A stretch of DNA of 64,000 bases, taken from Tritrichomonas musculus (Eukaryota; Parabasalia; Tritrichomonadida; Tritrichomonadidae). Under the pieces are notes generated by a model that was not told the DNA's origin, made no database searches, and saw nothing but the letters and a program-made list of their open reading frames with translations. The stretch covers positions 3,286,001 through 3,350,000 of the forward strand of contig JAPFFF010000013.1 in the NCBI GenBank assembly GCA_039105265.1. Direction: 5' to 3'. The first letter of the stretch is position 1. Each line of letters begins with the position of its first letter. Both the position numbers and the translations under genes were made by a program. Shown in pieces: positions 31,578 through 42,900 of this stretch.

Positions 31578-31915
31578 AATGGTTAACCAAGCCTTGTATA
31601 TAGATTTACAAAAATCGTTTTACGATCATTTTTTATTCAATATCTTGCTATTTTTTATTCAATTTGTGATATTTTCTATTCAATTTTTGCTATTTTTAAT
31701 TCAATTTTTGCTATTTTTCATTCAAATTCTTGAAATTTCAGCATTCAATTTTCAATGAAAAAATTTCAAGAAATTGAAGGAAAAATATCAAGAAATTGAA
31801 TGAAAAATAGCAAAAATTGAATGAAAAATATCAAGAAATTAAATGAAAAATAATCGTTTATCTTATTCGTTATTTTTCCAAATTTTTTTTAAATTATAAT
31901 TGTTAACCAGATGAA
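31578..31915. repeat. Fold-back array of ~22-bp units
   Basis: The left arm (about 31630-31740) has five copies of a TTTTTATTCAAT(T)TTTGCTA-like unit. The right arm (about 31745-31855) has the complementary GAAATTGAATGAAAAATA units. TGGTTAAC lies just outside on both sides in opposite orientation. The whole can fold into one long imperfect hairpin. It resembles a fold-back transposon with repeat-built arms. Confidence 0.7.
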
Positions 31916-32454
31916 AATAAAAATATTAGAAATATTCTGATATTTTACAGAAATATTTGATGAATTTTTGATGAATTTTGATGATTTTTGAAATATCAAA
32001 TAGCAAAAGTGCAAAAACTGCTTTTAACATGAAACTCTTAGCCTATTTAAGACAACTTTTGTGTTTTCTGAAAAAGTGTGATTATTTTAGCGAAATCAGC
32101 TTTTTATAAAAGTGTTCTATAGAATTTGAATTACAAAACTGTATACAAAATATTTTCCAAAATTTCCCCAATATATGTTCGCTAAATCCTCCAGAATATA
32201 CCAAAAATCCATTGAATTTTTGAGAAATTGACCTTGAAAATTTTACAAAGATCAAAAAAAATTATGGCCATTTAAATTAATAAAGCAGTAATGTATGTGG
32301 GACATTGGGTGGAATTTCAAGAGTAAGCTGATCATTATTAAATACACTGGAAATTTATCAATAAAGTATTCAAATATTTGTCCTTTTTTGGCCTATATAA
32401 AAAAATTGAATAGTTTATAAAGGTTTAATTATTTCCAACTGTAATTACAATAAA

Positions 32455-32655
32455 GTGCCCCCAAAAAATAGGGGTCACATTCAATAAAATAGGGGTCGAT
32501 GATCAAGTCAAGTTAACGATAATAAAATTTATTTTGAGAAAAAAAGAAAATATAATTTTAAGAAAAAAAAATTTTTTTCAAAAATTTTTTTCTCAAAATA
32601 AATTTTATTATCGTTTTCCCTTGAAATTAATTATTTTTTGAATCGACTCCCCTTT
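32455..32655. repeat. 200-bp fold-back element
   Basis: Inner arms 32518-32538 and 32592-32612 are perfect 21-bp inverted repeats around a poly-A/T loop. Outer words AGGGGTCGAT (32491-32500) and ATCGACTCCCCT (32642-32653) pair again. It is a nested hairpin with no coding content and no clear target repeat. Confidence 0.8.
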
Positions 32656-33031
32656 ATTTCTCTCACTTTATCTTAATCTACAGATTTACATTTTTAATCA
32701 CAGCATCTGCCTTAATTATATATTTAACAATATAATTGCCCACAATAATGATCGAAATCACGATGACAAGAACGTAATTCTGAGTATTTATATTTTCAGT
32801 CAATATTCAAATTGTTTTAAATGAATTAAGAAATATACAAACCAAATAGCAAAGATTATGAAGCAAAGCGATAAATTCCAAATATTATCAATAAGAGATT
32901 TTATCTAATATTAAGAAATATACAAAATAAACTCAAGTAAACAACATTAATTACATTTGTAATTCTATAAAAAAAAATTGCCTTTAATAATATTTAATTT
33001 TTTATATAAAACAATTTCCACAAATACTTTT

Positions 33032-34111
33032 TTATTTTTGATTAGTAAACAAAGTTTCATCATAGTAAGAAACATAATTTTTAACAAGCTCATCGTTTGT
33101 TTTCGATCTCCACGGATCGGCTGGACAGAGCCAGCAAGGCAGCCACAAACACGAGCCAAAAACATCTTCACAATTTTTCGCACAACCTCTGTCAAACTTT
33201 TTCTTATCAATCCCCATCAACTCCTCATGCATGGTGTAGCCTTTGATAATGTATCGGCAACTCGCAATCCAGAACAAAAGTGACATTCCTCCAAAATTGA
33301 GACCAACCAAAACCGTTATGAATGAAAATAGAAAGTCAAAACGCCAACACCAGCCTCCATTACGAAATTGACCTATAATTAACCTTAACGAATACACACA
33401 TAATTGAAAGGAAAAAAGTGACGCATACAAATTGAATAAAATAAAAAATTTTTGGTTTCTTTTGCCAATCCAGCAGAAAGTTATCGCACAAAAATGATCA
33501 GGACGAATTACAATCCTTCCTGCTTCTCGAGATATAATAGAACGTGGCGGCCTTGGCTTAGATCTTGCCCAATGTAATTGATCATCACTAGTAATGATGC
33601 CGCTTGGTGAATTGTCATCATGTAAGTTTAAGTTTAATGGATTAGGATCGTAATTTGAATCTATATTTTGAGTATGCAATAGTTCTTCTTTCAGTGATTC
33701 ATTATTAGATTGATTATTACTTATTTGTGCTTGATGACGATTTTGCTCTGACCAATAAAAAGGAAAAAATCCTGGACCAACAACAATAGTGTGAAGATAT
33801 GCAATGAAAAAAAGAAGAAGCAAAAATGCAGAAACTCCATTAGCTATTTTCCCTTCAAAGCCAAAATTAGGAAATAAAAAAATTGTTGTCATCGTAAAAA
33901 AGAATATGGCGCAAAACATTATAATGCACGGTGCTACTGGCTTATATCTCCAAGTTTTAAATAAAAATATCTTATTAATTTTATCCATTTTAATAGCAGG
34001 AAAGCAGTGAAAAACTTTAGTTTTAGAATAAGTGCTTACACCAGGAAATTCTTTTGGAACAATGACTTCTTCTCCTTGATTTGATGGTTTTTTGGGTCTA
34101 AAAGAGATCAT
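33032..34111 (-). CDS. DHHC-family palmitoyltransferase with degenerate zinc motif
   Basis: A 359-residue four-pass membrane protein: TM1 about 61-81, TM2 91-111, TM3 221-245, TM4 258-283. Between TM2 and TM3 lies RIVIRPDHFCAITFCWIGKR, which aligns with the DHHC cysteine-rich domain of protein S-acyltransferases, including the downstream GxRNxxFF part. GPG after TM2 replaces the DPG motif and YTMHEE after TM4 replaces TTxE. D205, H206 and C208 are kept, but the third position is Phe instead of His, and the zinc-binding Cys/His of the normal domain are missing. The catalytic Cys is present, so acyl transfer is possible, but zinc-free folding would be needed. The C-terminus is Cys/Trp-rich. Likely a Golgi or plasma-membrane enzyme; the family assignment is firm, the activity is inferred. 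Confidence 0.75.
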   Translation of the reverse strand: MISFRPKKPSNQGEEVIVPKEFPGVSTYSKTKVFHCFPAIKMDKINKIFLFKTWRYKPVAPCIIMFCAIFFFTMTTIFLFPNFGFEGKIANGVSAFLLLLFFIAYLHTIVVGPGFFPFYWSEQNRHQAQISNNQSNNESLKEELLHTQNIDSNYDPNPLNLNLHDDNSPSGIITSDDQLHWARSKPRPPRSIISREAGRIVIRPDHFCAITFCWIGKRNQKFFILFNLYASLFSFQLCVYSLRLIIGQFRNGGWCWRFDFLFSFITVLVGLNFGGMSLLFWIASCRYIIKGYTMHEELMGIDKKKFDRGCAKNCEDVFGSCLWLPCWLCPADPWRSKTNDELVKNYVSYYDETLFTNQK

Positions 34112-34770
34112 TAATTTTTCAGAAATATTTTATCGTTTTCTTTTCAATTTCATTATGAAAATTTTGCAATATTATATTATCTTACCCTTCGGACGTAATT
34201 GGAATTTTATAAAATTCAATGAAAAGACGTATTAAAATGTAAAAATTGCCGAAATGAAACGTAATTACATGATTTATATAAAAATAAAAAAAAGCAAAGA
34301 GGTTTAGTTTCGAACTCAATGCTTTGACCTTATATTAATTTAACCTCTAAGCTAGAGCTCTCAAATTTGAAAGGATAAAATATTTATATTTAAAGATAAA
34401 TATTTTTATTTTTCAAATATAACTTTTTATTAACTTTTTCTAAAAAAGTCGTATTCCAATTATTTTCACGTAGACGTAATCGTAAAACGTAATTGATTTT
34501 TTTTCTTGGTCTATTTTATTGAAAAAGTTTGAACAGAACGTAATTTTTAAAACCTCCGAAGGGCAAATATTATCTCTTTTCTGTGATTATGAGAATTATA
34601 TATGCAATATTATTGCACTGTTTGATTTTTATATACATATTAATAAAGTAATTGATGTAGTTTTTTAAATATCTTTGTGACAAAACTATACAATGGAATC
34701 TTTTCGAATAAAAAATTCAAAAAAATAGGATTGATATTTTGTGAAAAATGCTGTTTCTTTTATATATACA
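34112..34770. repeat. Intergenic with CCCTTCGG inverted-repeat element
   Basis: CCCTTCGGA at 34185-34193 pairs with TCCGAAGGG at 34555-34563, bounding 379 bp that contains several ACGTAATT words on both strands. The element could be a small fold-back transposon; target repeats are not clear. The rest is AT-rich. Confidence 0.55.
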
Positions 34771-35310
34771 TGTGTGAGTTGTGCAAACGAAGTCTAAAAG
34801 AGGGACCTTTCAAAAAGGTGAAATATACCAGACCCTAAATCCAGCTGAAGAACAAACACCAGTATATATTGAATATGCCATTTAAATTGATTTTTGCAGT
34901 ATATTTTTTACATGTTTTAGATAATAGTCTGATCGAATATAATAGTACATTGATAGACTTATTAATAAAAGCCCAAAAGGAAATGTGTAAACCAACTTGA
35001 ACTTATTTCTTTATCAATTAATAATTTTAGAAAGCTTTTTAAATACATCCAAATTCGATAATGTTGAAATGCTTTTCAAAGATTCAACAAAGTTTAACAA
35101 TGCAAATTAATGATTCAACAAAGTTTGGCTGCAGTAATGGAAAAATTGAATGTAGGGGTAAATACAGATAATAATCTCTTTGTAAATATAAGGCAAGAAA
35201 GAGAAAATCATTTAGTTGAAATGAATAATGATGCGGAAAATTCCCAAAAATGCTTGGGTATATCAAATCCCATTCCCACCCATTGCTCCCTAATTGAAAA
35301 AGTGGAATAA
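34771..35310 (+). pseudogene. Coding-like remnant, unknown
   Basis: Short stretches read like protein (for example ESFLNTSKFDNVEMLFKD, and from ATG 35110 a 66-codon frame with NVGVNTDNNLFVNIRQ). The 66-codon frame ends LIEKVE then a stop. No family is recognised and the pieces do not share one frame, so this is probably the remnant of a gene. Confidence 0.25.
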
Positions 35311-35639
35311 ATTTTTATACATTTGTTTTTACTTTTATATTTTATAAATAATATATATAATTTATTTAAACATTATTTTAAACTTAATATTTAAAATGTA
35401 TATATTATATACTTGTATAATTATATTTTATTTTATCTCAGAAAAAGTTTTAAATAATTTCAACTTTTTGAAAATATATTTTATTGAAATTAATTATTTT
35501 AAAAAAAACATTTAATATATGATAAGATAGATAACTTTTAAAACATAATATTTTTATTGTGTAAAAATTAAACTTAATAAATTATTGTGCTATAATATTA
35601 CATATATATAGTAAATATTTGAAAGATATTTATGCAAAA
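35311..35639. other. AT-rich region, nothing seen
   Basis: Very AT-rich, with no gene, repeat or RNA that I can support. Confidence 0.5.
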
Positions 35640-35995
35640 AATCTTGGGAGAACATGTATTCAATTCTTGGGAAAATAACCGATTTTTCCCAAGGACAATT
35701 TTCTATTAAACCTCCAAGGAATTGGCCTTTTTGGGAATCCCAAATTTCCCAAAAATTGAAAGTCCAGCTCTCCCAAGAAAAATTTCATAAATATCGCGAA
35801 ATAATGTAGAGAAATAAATTTAAATTGTAATTTTTTTGTTGTAAAAAATTAATTTAAGTTAAAATTATATAATAATTTATTTTTTTTTTTAGAAACTAGT
35901 ACGAATTTTTTAAAAATTGGTAATATTTTAATTTTTGAGATGGGAAATCTATCCCAAATTCAAAAAGCAGGCTCTCCCAACTCAAAAAATAAACA
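35640..35995. repeat. Cluster of TTGGGA/TCCCAA hairpins
   Basis: CTTGGGAGA (35643) pairs with TCTCCCAAG (ending about 35781), with a smaller hairpin CTTGGGAAAAT/ATTTTTCCCAAG nested inside. A second structure at 35933-35995 pairs ATTTTTGAGATGGGA with TCCCAACTCAAAAAAT. Related words recur at 37450-37520. Function unknown. Confidence 0.6.
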
Positions 35996-36194
35996 TTTTA
36001 TTTGAAATCTTTGAATAATATAATTCAATTTTTTTATTCACCTCATCTCTCAAAAAGCTCAGTATATTTTGCTCATAACTCATCAAACAGTTTTTCAAGG
36101 ACAAATTTTCTTGAAGTAATGTATTGTTTAGCAAAATATTATTCATTTAATTCATAAAAAATTCACTGTTTTTATAATAATTTTTTTTTGGTCA

Positions 36195-36675
36195 ATCTTC
36201 AGTTTAACCTATCTTCAGCCAAATTACACTAATATTCGCTCTAATTAAGCCGATATTTGCTCTAATTATACCAATTTTCAGCTAAACTACGCCATCTTCG
36301 CTCTAACCAAATCAATCTTCAGATAAATTATACCAATCTTTATTTTATCTACACCAATCTACCCTCTAACTATATCAATATTCAGACAAATTATGACAAT
36401 ATTCGTTTTAACTGCACCGTCTCTCATTTAAACTAACTTTCAGTCAAATTACGCAATTTTTCTATTTAACTGCACAAATCTTGATTATAACTACACCAAT
36501 ATTCAATTCAACTATACTACAATCTTCAACTCAGCTACACAAATCTTCTCTCTAACTACATCGACTTTCTTCTATAATATACCAATATTCACTCTAAATA
36601 CACCAAATTTTTTACTTTAAATGCACCAATATTCAGATAAAATGGTTTAATCTTCACTCCAACTACGCCACAAGC
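36195..36675 (+). repeat. Degenerate ~23-bp minisatellite
   Basis: About 20 diverged copies of a unit built from ACTACACCAATATTC and a CTTCAGCTAA or CTTCGCTCTA half. The two halves alternate, so the true period may be about 46 bp. No long frame crosses it. The array is a purine/pyrimidine-skewed patch in otherwise AT-only DNA. Confidence 0.8.
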
Positions 36676-38242
36676 AGAAGCTAATTGAATAATCATATTT
36701 CATTTAATAATCTATATTATTAAATGATTTTTACATTTTATTTAATGCTAGCTTATTTTTATACAAAATAAAAAGTTTCCGTTCTTGTTAAATAATTAAA
36801 ATTTCCAATGAACTATTGAATAATTTATTCATTATCAAGATTCAAAATATAATAAAATAACTATTTTTATTAGTTAAATATTATCTTGTCATAATTTCAT
36901 ATAAATGCAACATAAATTTGAAAATATTTGATAGCGAATTCGAAGCACAGATCCGCAAATCTATTAAAAATGGTTTAATTATCTATTTTGAAGTAAAAAA
37001 GCAAACGCTATAATTTCAATGAGAATAACTTTCTAGATCAAAGATTGAATATTTTAAAAATTTAATTTTTAATAATTTAATCTTTTTAAACATGTTTTTA
37101 ATTATTGAATTAATTTATTTATATTTATAAAATTCTACTATTTAGAGAACTTCGAGTATAAACACTCTTTTTACGTAAATTAAAAAAAAAAACCTTTGAT
37201 AAATATCGAACATAAATCCTTTAATAAAATTTTTTATATTCATTTTAACCATTAAACAAAAAGAAATATTATTTCATTCAAATTGTTATAAATTAGTAAA
37301 ATAAAATTATTTAGTTCAATAACAAAAGATTAAATTTATATATTTTTATTGCTTATTTCAGATTTTTAGATATTTTTTATATTAAAATTATAAAATTTTA
37401 TATTCATGTAAATATATAAGTCTAAGTAAGGGACCTAATCCATACGTTTATTTTTGGGAATCGATTGAATGAAAAACGATCATTTGGGAGGATTTTCCAT
37501 CCCAAACTCTCCCAAAGCCGCATGTATAAAATGAACAATTCATCCAAATTTAAAAACTTCAACAAGATAATAATAGCAAGTATTATTATTTGGAAAAGGT
37601 TCCAAGTACTTTTGTTTTCATTAAACAACTTATTTTTTGGTTTTGATGTACACTTCTGAAGCTTGAATAGGACGATAAGCATAAATCCAGAAGTTTTCCA
37701 ACTTCAAATCATCATCAAACATTGACCGAAATCATAGCAAGCAATTACAAGATTGATGAAAAGATTTAATTGTTTTTAAAATAGCTTTTTTTATTTTAAT
37801 TTGCCTTTTTTTAAAGCCCCTTCGTATATGTTATTGTAAAACATCTCCCCTATTTATATAGCCTCCCAACTAGTTCATAAATAATTCCTTAGGGAAGAGC
37901 TAAGCATATCCAATAAAGAAGGAAGATTAAAAAATTTACATTAATGTTTAAACAAAGTAATTTGGATGTGAATGATATGAAATTTTCTTGTAAATGAAAC
38001 CAATGATGTTGAATACCATGATGAACAATTATATTCATGAAGAAGAGATGTATAAGGCCATGCCTGTTAATGACTTCAGTGACCTAACTCCTAGATTTTA
38101 CGATGTAAATGATGATATTTTGTGATAAACAATTGAATTTTCTTCTCTGAAATATTAATATTTAAGATTATTAGGAAAAATAAATAAAGCAAAGATATCT
38201 CAATTATTTTATCTTAAAAACGTGATATTTTTGGAAATTATA
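36676..38242. other. AT-rich region with a short coding-like patch
   Basis: No gene is supported. At 38023-38124 a 33-codon plus-strand stretch (MMNNYIHEEEMYKAMPVNDF, then SDLTPRFYDVNDDIL and a stop) has coding-like composition and may be the last piece of a lost gene. Confidence 0.4.
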
Positions 38243-39201
38243 GAACATAGGAAACTCTCGAGATATGTCGATATGCTTCGAAATTAATAATATATACTCA
38301 CCATAGATAGTTATTGATGATTTCAGATTTTAAGCGAAATCGCGGCGGAGAGTCTTTCAAAAAGTTGTGATTTTCATAACGAGTCTCCAGACGTAAATGT
38401 AAAAATGTTTCAAAATTTATGGTATTATAAGAATATATATTGCAAGCATCTTAATATATATCAATTGTTATATTTTTATTAGCTTCGCTTTGCATCGAGT
38501 TATTAATAAAATATATTTCAAAAATTTGATTTCTGTATTTTTGCATTAAATGTCAGAAAAAAAAATAGGTGTACCTACATAATCAGTATAACAATAATTG
38601 CATTGCTGTATTGTATATGATTATAAAATTATAGGATTGTATGTTTATTGTATATAGATTAATAACCAAAAACTCCTATCCGTGAAGAATGAGATTTTTT
38701 ATATTAAGATAAAAATACAAAAAAACTCGTTACTAACAATATCGGCCAAAATTCAATATTTTTACCCAAAAATTGGTTATTTGTCTTATTATGATGTTAA
38801 AAACACGATTAAGCAAAAAAATTGCGCATTATAAGTATATATCCCGAGATAAAGCGATTTACACTATTTTTAGCCGATTTTACGATTTTTTTTGGAAAAA
38901 ACGATTCCAGAACAGAGCCAACGAATGACCGGTATATTACATTTATCTTAAATAGTAGTATACATTGCATTATATATTATATTAAATTTTTAGAAAAATC
39001 GTCCGCCAAATTTTCGAGAAAAATCAATTACAAAATTATACTACATTTGAATAGAAATTCCTCTCAATTTTGGCAACTTTCTTTGATCATATCTCAGTAT
39101 ATACGCAAAATTAGGGAAATGTTTTCTATTAAAATATTCTTATAATATGATATACTTTATTATATATTAATTTCAAAAGATTATGAGAGTTTCCTATGTT
39201 C
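38243..39201. mobile_element. TA-flanked non-autonomous element E
   Basis: 17-bp perfect inverted repeats GAACATAGGAAACTCTC bound 959 bp, with TA on each outer side (38241-38242 and 39202-39203). The inner 107-codon frame (38822-39145) has no transposase features. A mariner-type MITE by its target repeat and size. Confidence 0.87.
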
Positions 39202-39262
39202 TAAATTATATATAAATATTTAATGAAATAAAATAATAAGTGTTAAAAATATATATTGTTAA

Positions 39263-39609
39263 GGTTCTCCTTCCCTAAAAAAATGTAAATTATTCAATAT
39301 TAAATTAACTCATAGAATATATGATTCAATAGAGCATTTTTCAGAAAAAGTTTTGGTTAAAAATATAAAAAATAGACCTTAACGATTAAATCTTATTTTT
39401 TTCAAATTTTTATTGATTTTTTAATTTTATGATTTCAATCTGTAAAAAAATGAAATCGATAAGATTTCATGAAAATGTTTTTATTTAATAATTTAAAATA
39501 TATATCTGCGCAAGTATTATATTTTAATTCGTTTTTAAAGACGATATTTATGCATATTTTATTTGTGAAGTCTAATTGAATTTAATCTTTTGAATTTGAA
39601 AGGAGAACC
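39263..39609. mobile_element. TTAA- or TA-flanked MITE F
   Basis: GGTTCTCCTT at the left and its complement AAGGAGAACC at the right bound 347 bp, with TTAA directly outside on both sides (39259-39262 and 39610-39613). It lies 60 bp from element E and about 170 bp from the tRNA gene. No coding content. Confidence 0.82.
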
Positions 39610-39759
39610 TTAAAAAATTAAATAATATTGATATATTATTTTTTAAATTGTAGTTTTTTGTTGGGATTATGGAATATATAGGCAAAAAACTTCTATATAA
39701 TATTTAAAGTAAAAATACACTTCAAAAACAAAAATTCCAGGGAAATAGAGTGAATTTCT

Positions 39760-39779
39760 AAAAAAAAAAAAAAAAAAAA
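39760..39779 (-). terminator. Pol III T-tract terminator
   Basis: A run of 20 A on the plus strand becomes T20 on the tRNA strand, starting immediately after the discriminator base of the tRNA gene. Pol III ends transcription in such T runs. Confidence 0.85.
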
Positions 39780-39861
39780 CGACAGAAACCGGATTTGAAC
39801 CGATGCGGGATGAACCCATGAGGTTTCGAATCTCACGCCTTAACCACTCGGCCATTCTGCC
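39780..39861 (-). tRNA. tRNA-Ser (CGA)
   Basis: 82 nt on the minus strand, no intron. The acceptor GGCAGAA pairs with TTCTGTC (one G-U), the D arm is GCCGAGTGGTTAAGGC, the anticodon loop TTCGAAA gives anticodon CGA, the variable arm is long (TGGG/CCCG stem) as in type II tRNAs, and the T arm is ATCGG-TTCAAAT-CCGGT. The A box (TGGCCGAGTGG) and B box (GGTTCAAATCC) are good Pol III promoters. A31-C39 at the foot of the anticodon stem is a mismatch. The long variable arm, anticodon and close likeness to eukaryotic Ser tRNAs exclude Leu. CCA is not encoded, as expected. Confidence 0.93.
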
Positions 39862-39944
39862 TTCATTCTTTCAAATAATTTGTTTTTTAAATTGATAAAG
39901 AATCTGTTACTGACAATTTTATTTTATTTTGACTTACCATTTTT

Positions 39945-42900
39945 ATGATTCAAGCATTCTTTGATTTTCAAAATCATGTCAAAGAACAAAATATTAGAAT
40001 TAAAAACGAAATCCTAAATGATATCATTCGAAACTACTCTTTTATACATTTTTTTGAAAAAATTGATTTAAATTCAATTCAAAACAAGAATATTATTACA
40101 AATATTAAAGAATCAAGAGCTATTGTGATTAACCAAGATAGGAATTTTCAATATTTCTTTATTTGCTTTAAAAACACCTTAATAATTATTGAACAATCTT
40201 TACTTTCATTACTTGATGATGTTTTTATGCAAAATCCTAATTTATTTGTTTTTTATTTGTTTGAAAAAAAGGATATTTTCCGAAATCAATTAATTGACAA
40301 ATATAAAAATTTATCATACCATTACAATGAAATTGAAAAATTTTATTCTCATTTAGCACCTTTAAATAAATTAGATTTCTCATTGACAAGCGTATGGAAC
40401 ATAATTCGTTCTTCTATATCTACATTTTTAGTTGAAGAAAGCTACTTAACACCCGCTAAAAACAGAATCCAAAATTTCACTCAAAAACAGACCAAAAATC
40501 AAGCAACAACAGCAAAACAAAACAACTTATTTGACAATCCAAATGAATATTTAATTTTAAATGATCTTGGAATTGGTTATGCATCAAAAGTTATATTATT
40601 TTATCACCTCAAAAAAGAAAAGTTTTATGCAATGAAACAGTTGCTGCCAACTGAAGAAGGAACCAAGAAATTATTAACAAGAGAATTTTCAAATTATTGC
40701 AAAATAAGTCATCCATTCTTACCAAAATTCTATTACGTAAATGAAGAAAAAAATTTTTTAATAATTGAATTTATAAAAGGTCAAACATTAGATAAGCAAC
40801 TTAATAATCTTAAAGAAGAAGAAAGAATTACAATTATATTTGAGATCCTCATTGTTATTGAATATCTTCATCATAACAAATTTATATTTAGAGATTTAAA
40901 GCCAAATAATGTCATGATTGACGAATATAAAAATGCTGTTTTAATCGACTTTGATCGAATGCTAGATTCAAGAAATATAAAAAGTGATCAAGAAATGACA
41001 TTTGACTTTCAATCTCCATTTGTTGCTGAAGAAATCAAACAACAAATCTTTTCAAATGAAAAAGCAGATATTTATTCTATTGGAATGATGATATACTACA
41101 TAATAAATGGAAAAATACCAGATAAATCTAAATCAGTTCTTCCTAAAGATTTGGACGAAATGTTTAAAAAATGTACAAATAAAAAATTTGAAGAACGCCC
41201 GTCATCTTTTGAATTAATCATTGATTTTTACATTAATCATCATTCACAAATACAATTCAAAAATTTTTTCGATGTTAGTGAATATTATTTAAAAACTGTT
41301 TATGATTCCTATACATTAAATGCAATGAAAAAACTCTCTGTAGATCCAAATGATCCTGACGTACTAACTACAATTGGATTTCTTTATGCTGATGGGAGAT
41401 ATGTTTCAGTTGACTATGACAAAGCTCTTAGTTATTTGGAAAATGCAGCAAACCAAGACCATCAAATTTCACAATTCATTTTAAACACAATTCTAACTGA
41501 TAAAAATTATGTAATCAAAGATGCTAATAAAGCAATCGATTATCTTTTTGATTTAGAAAGCAAGACACATTCGATACTGGCTCAATTCATTCTTGGAAAT
41601 CTTTTTTATAATGGCGAATACGTTTCAATGAACATGAACAAAGTCATTGAATTTTTTACAAATACAGCAAAATTCATTCCTAATGCAGCATATAATTTGG
41701 GCACTATTTACAGTGATGGAAAATATATTGCAAAAGATAACGAAAAGGCAATTTATTATTATCAACTTGCAGCAAAAAGAAATTTCCCGTTGGCTCAACT
41801 TGAACTTAATCAAATGCTGAATACAAATTTTGAAAATTCATGCTTAGCATCAAATGATAACAAATTAATTGAATCATTAACAAAAAGGTCAGAATTAAAT
41901 GATTCAAATGCACAATTCATGCTTGGTAAAATCTATATTGAAGGCAAGCATGTTCCAATTGAAATAGATAAAGGAATTAATTATCTTAATAAATCAGCAG
42001 AGCAAAATAATTCTCACGCATTATATTATCTTGGCATGATTTATGAAAAAGGACAATTTGTTCAAAGAGATATAAACAAAGCAATTAATTTATACACAAA
42101 TTCAGCTAATTTGAATCATGCCGAAGCACAATTTATGCTAGGTGAAATTTATGGAACAGGAAAGTATGGACCAAAAAACATCAATTTATCTCTTCATTAT
42201 TATACTCTTTCAGCCAATAATAATTATGTATTTGCACAGTACAATTTAGGTGTGATTTATGATTTAGGCATTAATGTTTCACGGAATATTAACTATGCAA
42301 TTTATTATTACACACTCGCGTCAAATCAAAATTTCATGTTATCTAGTTACAAACTTTTTGAAATCTATTTTATGAATAAAGACTTCGATAGAGCATTTGA
42401 ATACTTGAAACGAGCAGCAGATCAAAATCATCCGCCTGCTCAATATAATCTTGCTGTTGCCTATTATCAAGGCTTTCCTTTGCAACGAGATATTTGGAAA
42501 GCAATTCATTATTTCAAGCTTGCTGCAGATCAAGGTTTTCTGAGAGCTCAATATAACCTCGGAATGATTTACTTCAAAGGAGAGCATATAAAGCAAGACA
42601 TTGAAGAAGCTATTCATTATCTTGCACCAACTGCAGAGAAAAACGATCAATCGGCGCAATATACACTTGGCATTATTTATCTCAATCCAAAATATAAAAA
42701 ATATAACATTGAAAGATCAATTCATTATTTAACATTATCAGCAAATCAATTTTTCCCTCCAGCATTATTTGTTCTGAGTGAAATTTACACAAAACCACAA
42801 TACAAAGTAATGGAAACTACCAAAGGAATTTATTATTTAAAACTTGCTTCAAATCAACAATTTCCTCTTGCATTATACAAATTAGGCATTCTATATTTGG

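Noticed and set aside
37422-37682. 86- and 64-codon overlapping frames on opposite strands
   Set aside because: Neither has recognisable similarity, and both span TTGGGA hairpin sequence.
38822-39145. 107-codon plus-strand frame inside element E as its transposase
   Set aside because: No catalytic or DNA-binding motif and the size is too small; composition is that of the AT-rich element.
39667-39855. 62-residue protein starting MAEWLRREIRNLMG on the minus strand
   Set aside because: It is the chance translation of the tRNA-Ser gene and its T tract; such peptides are typical of tRNA genes.
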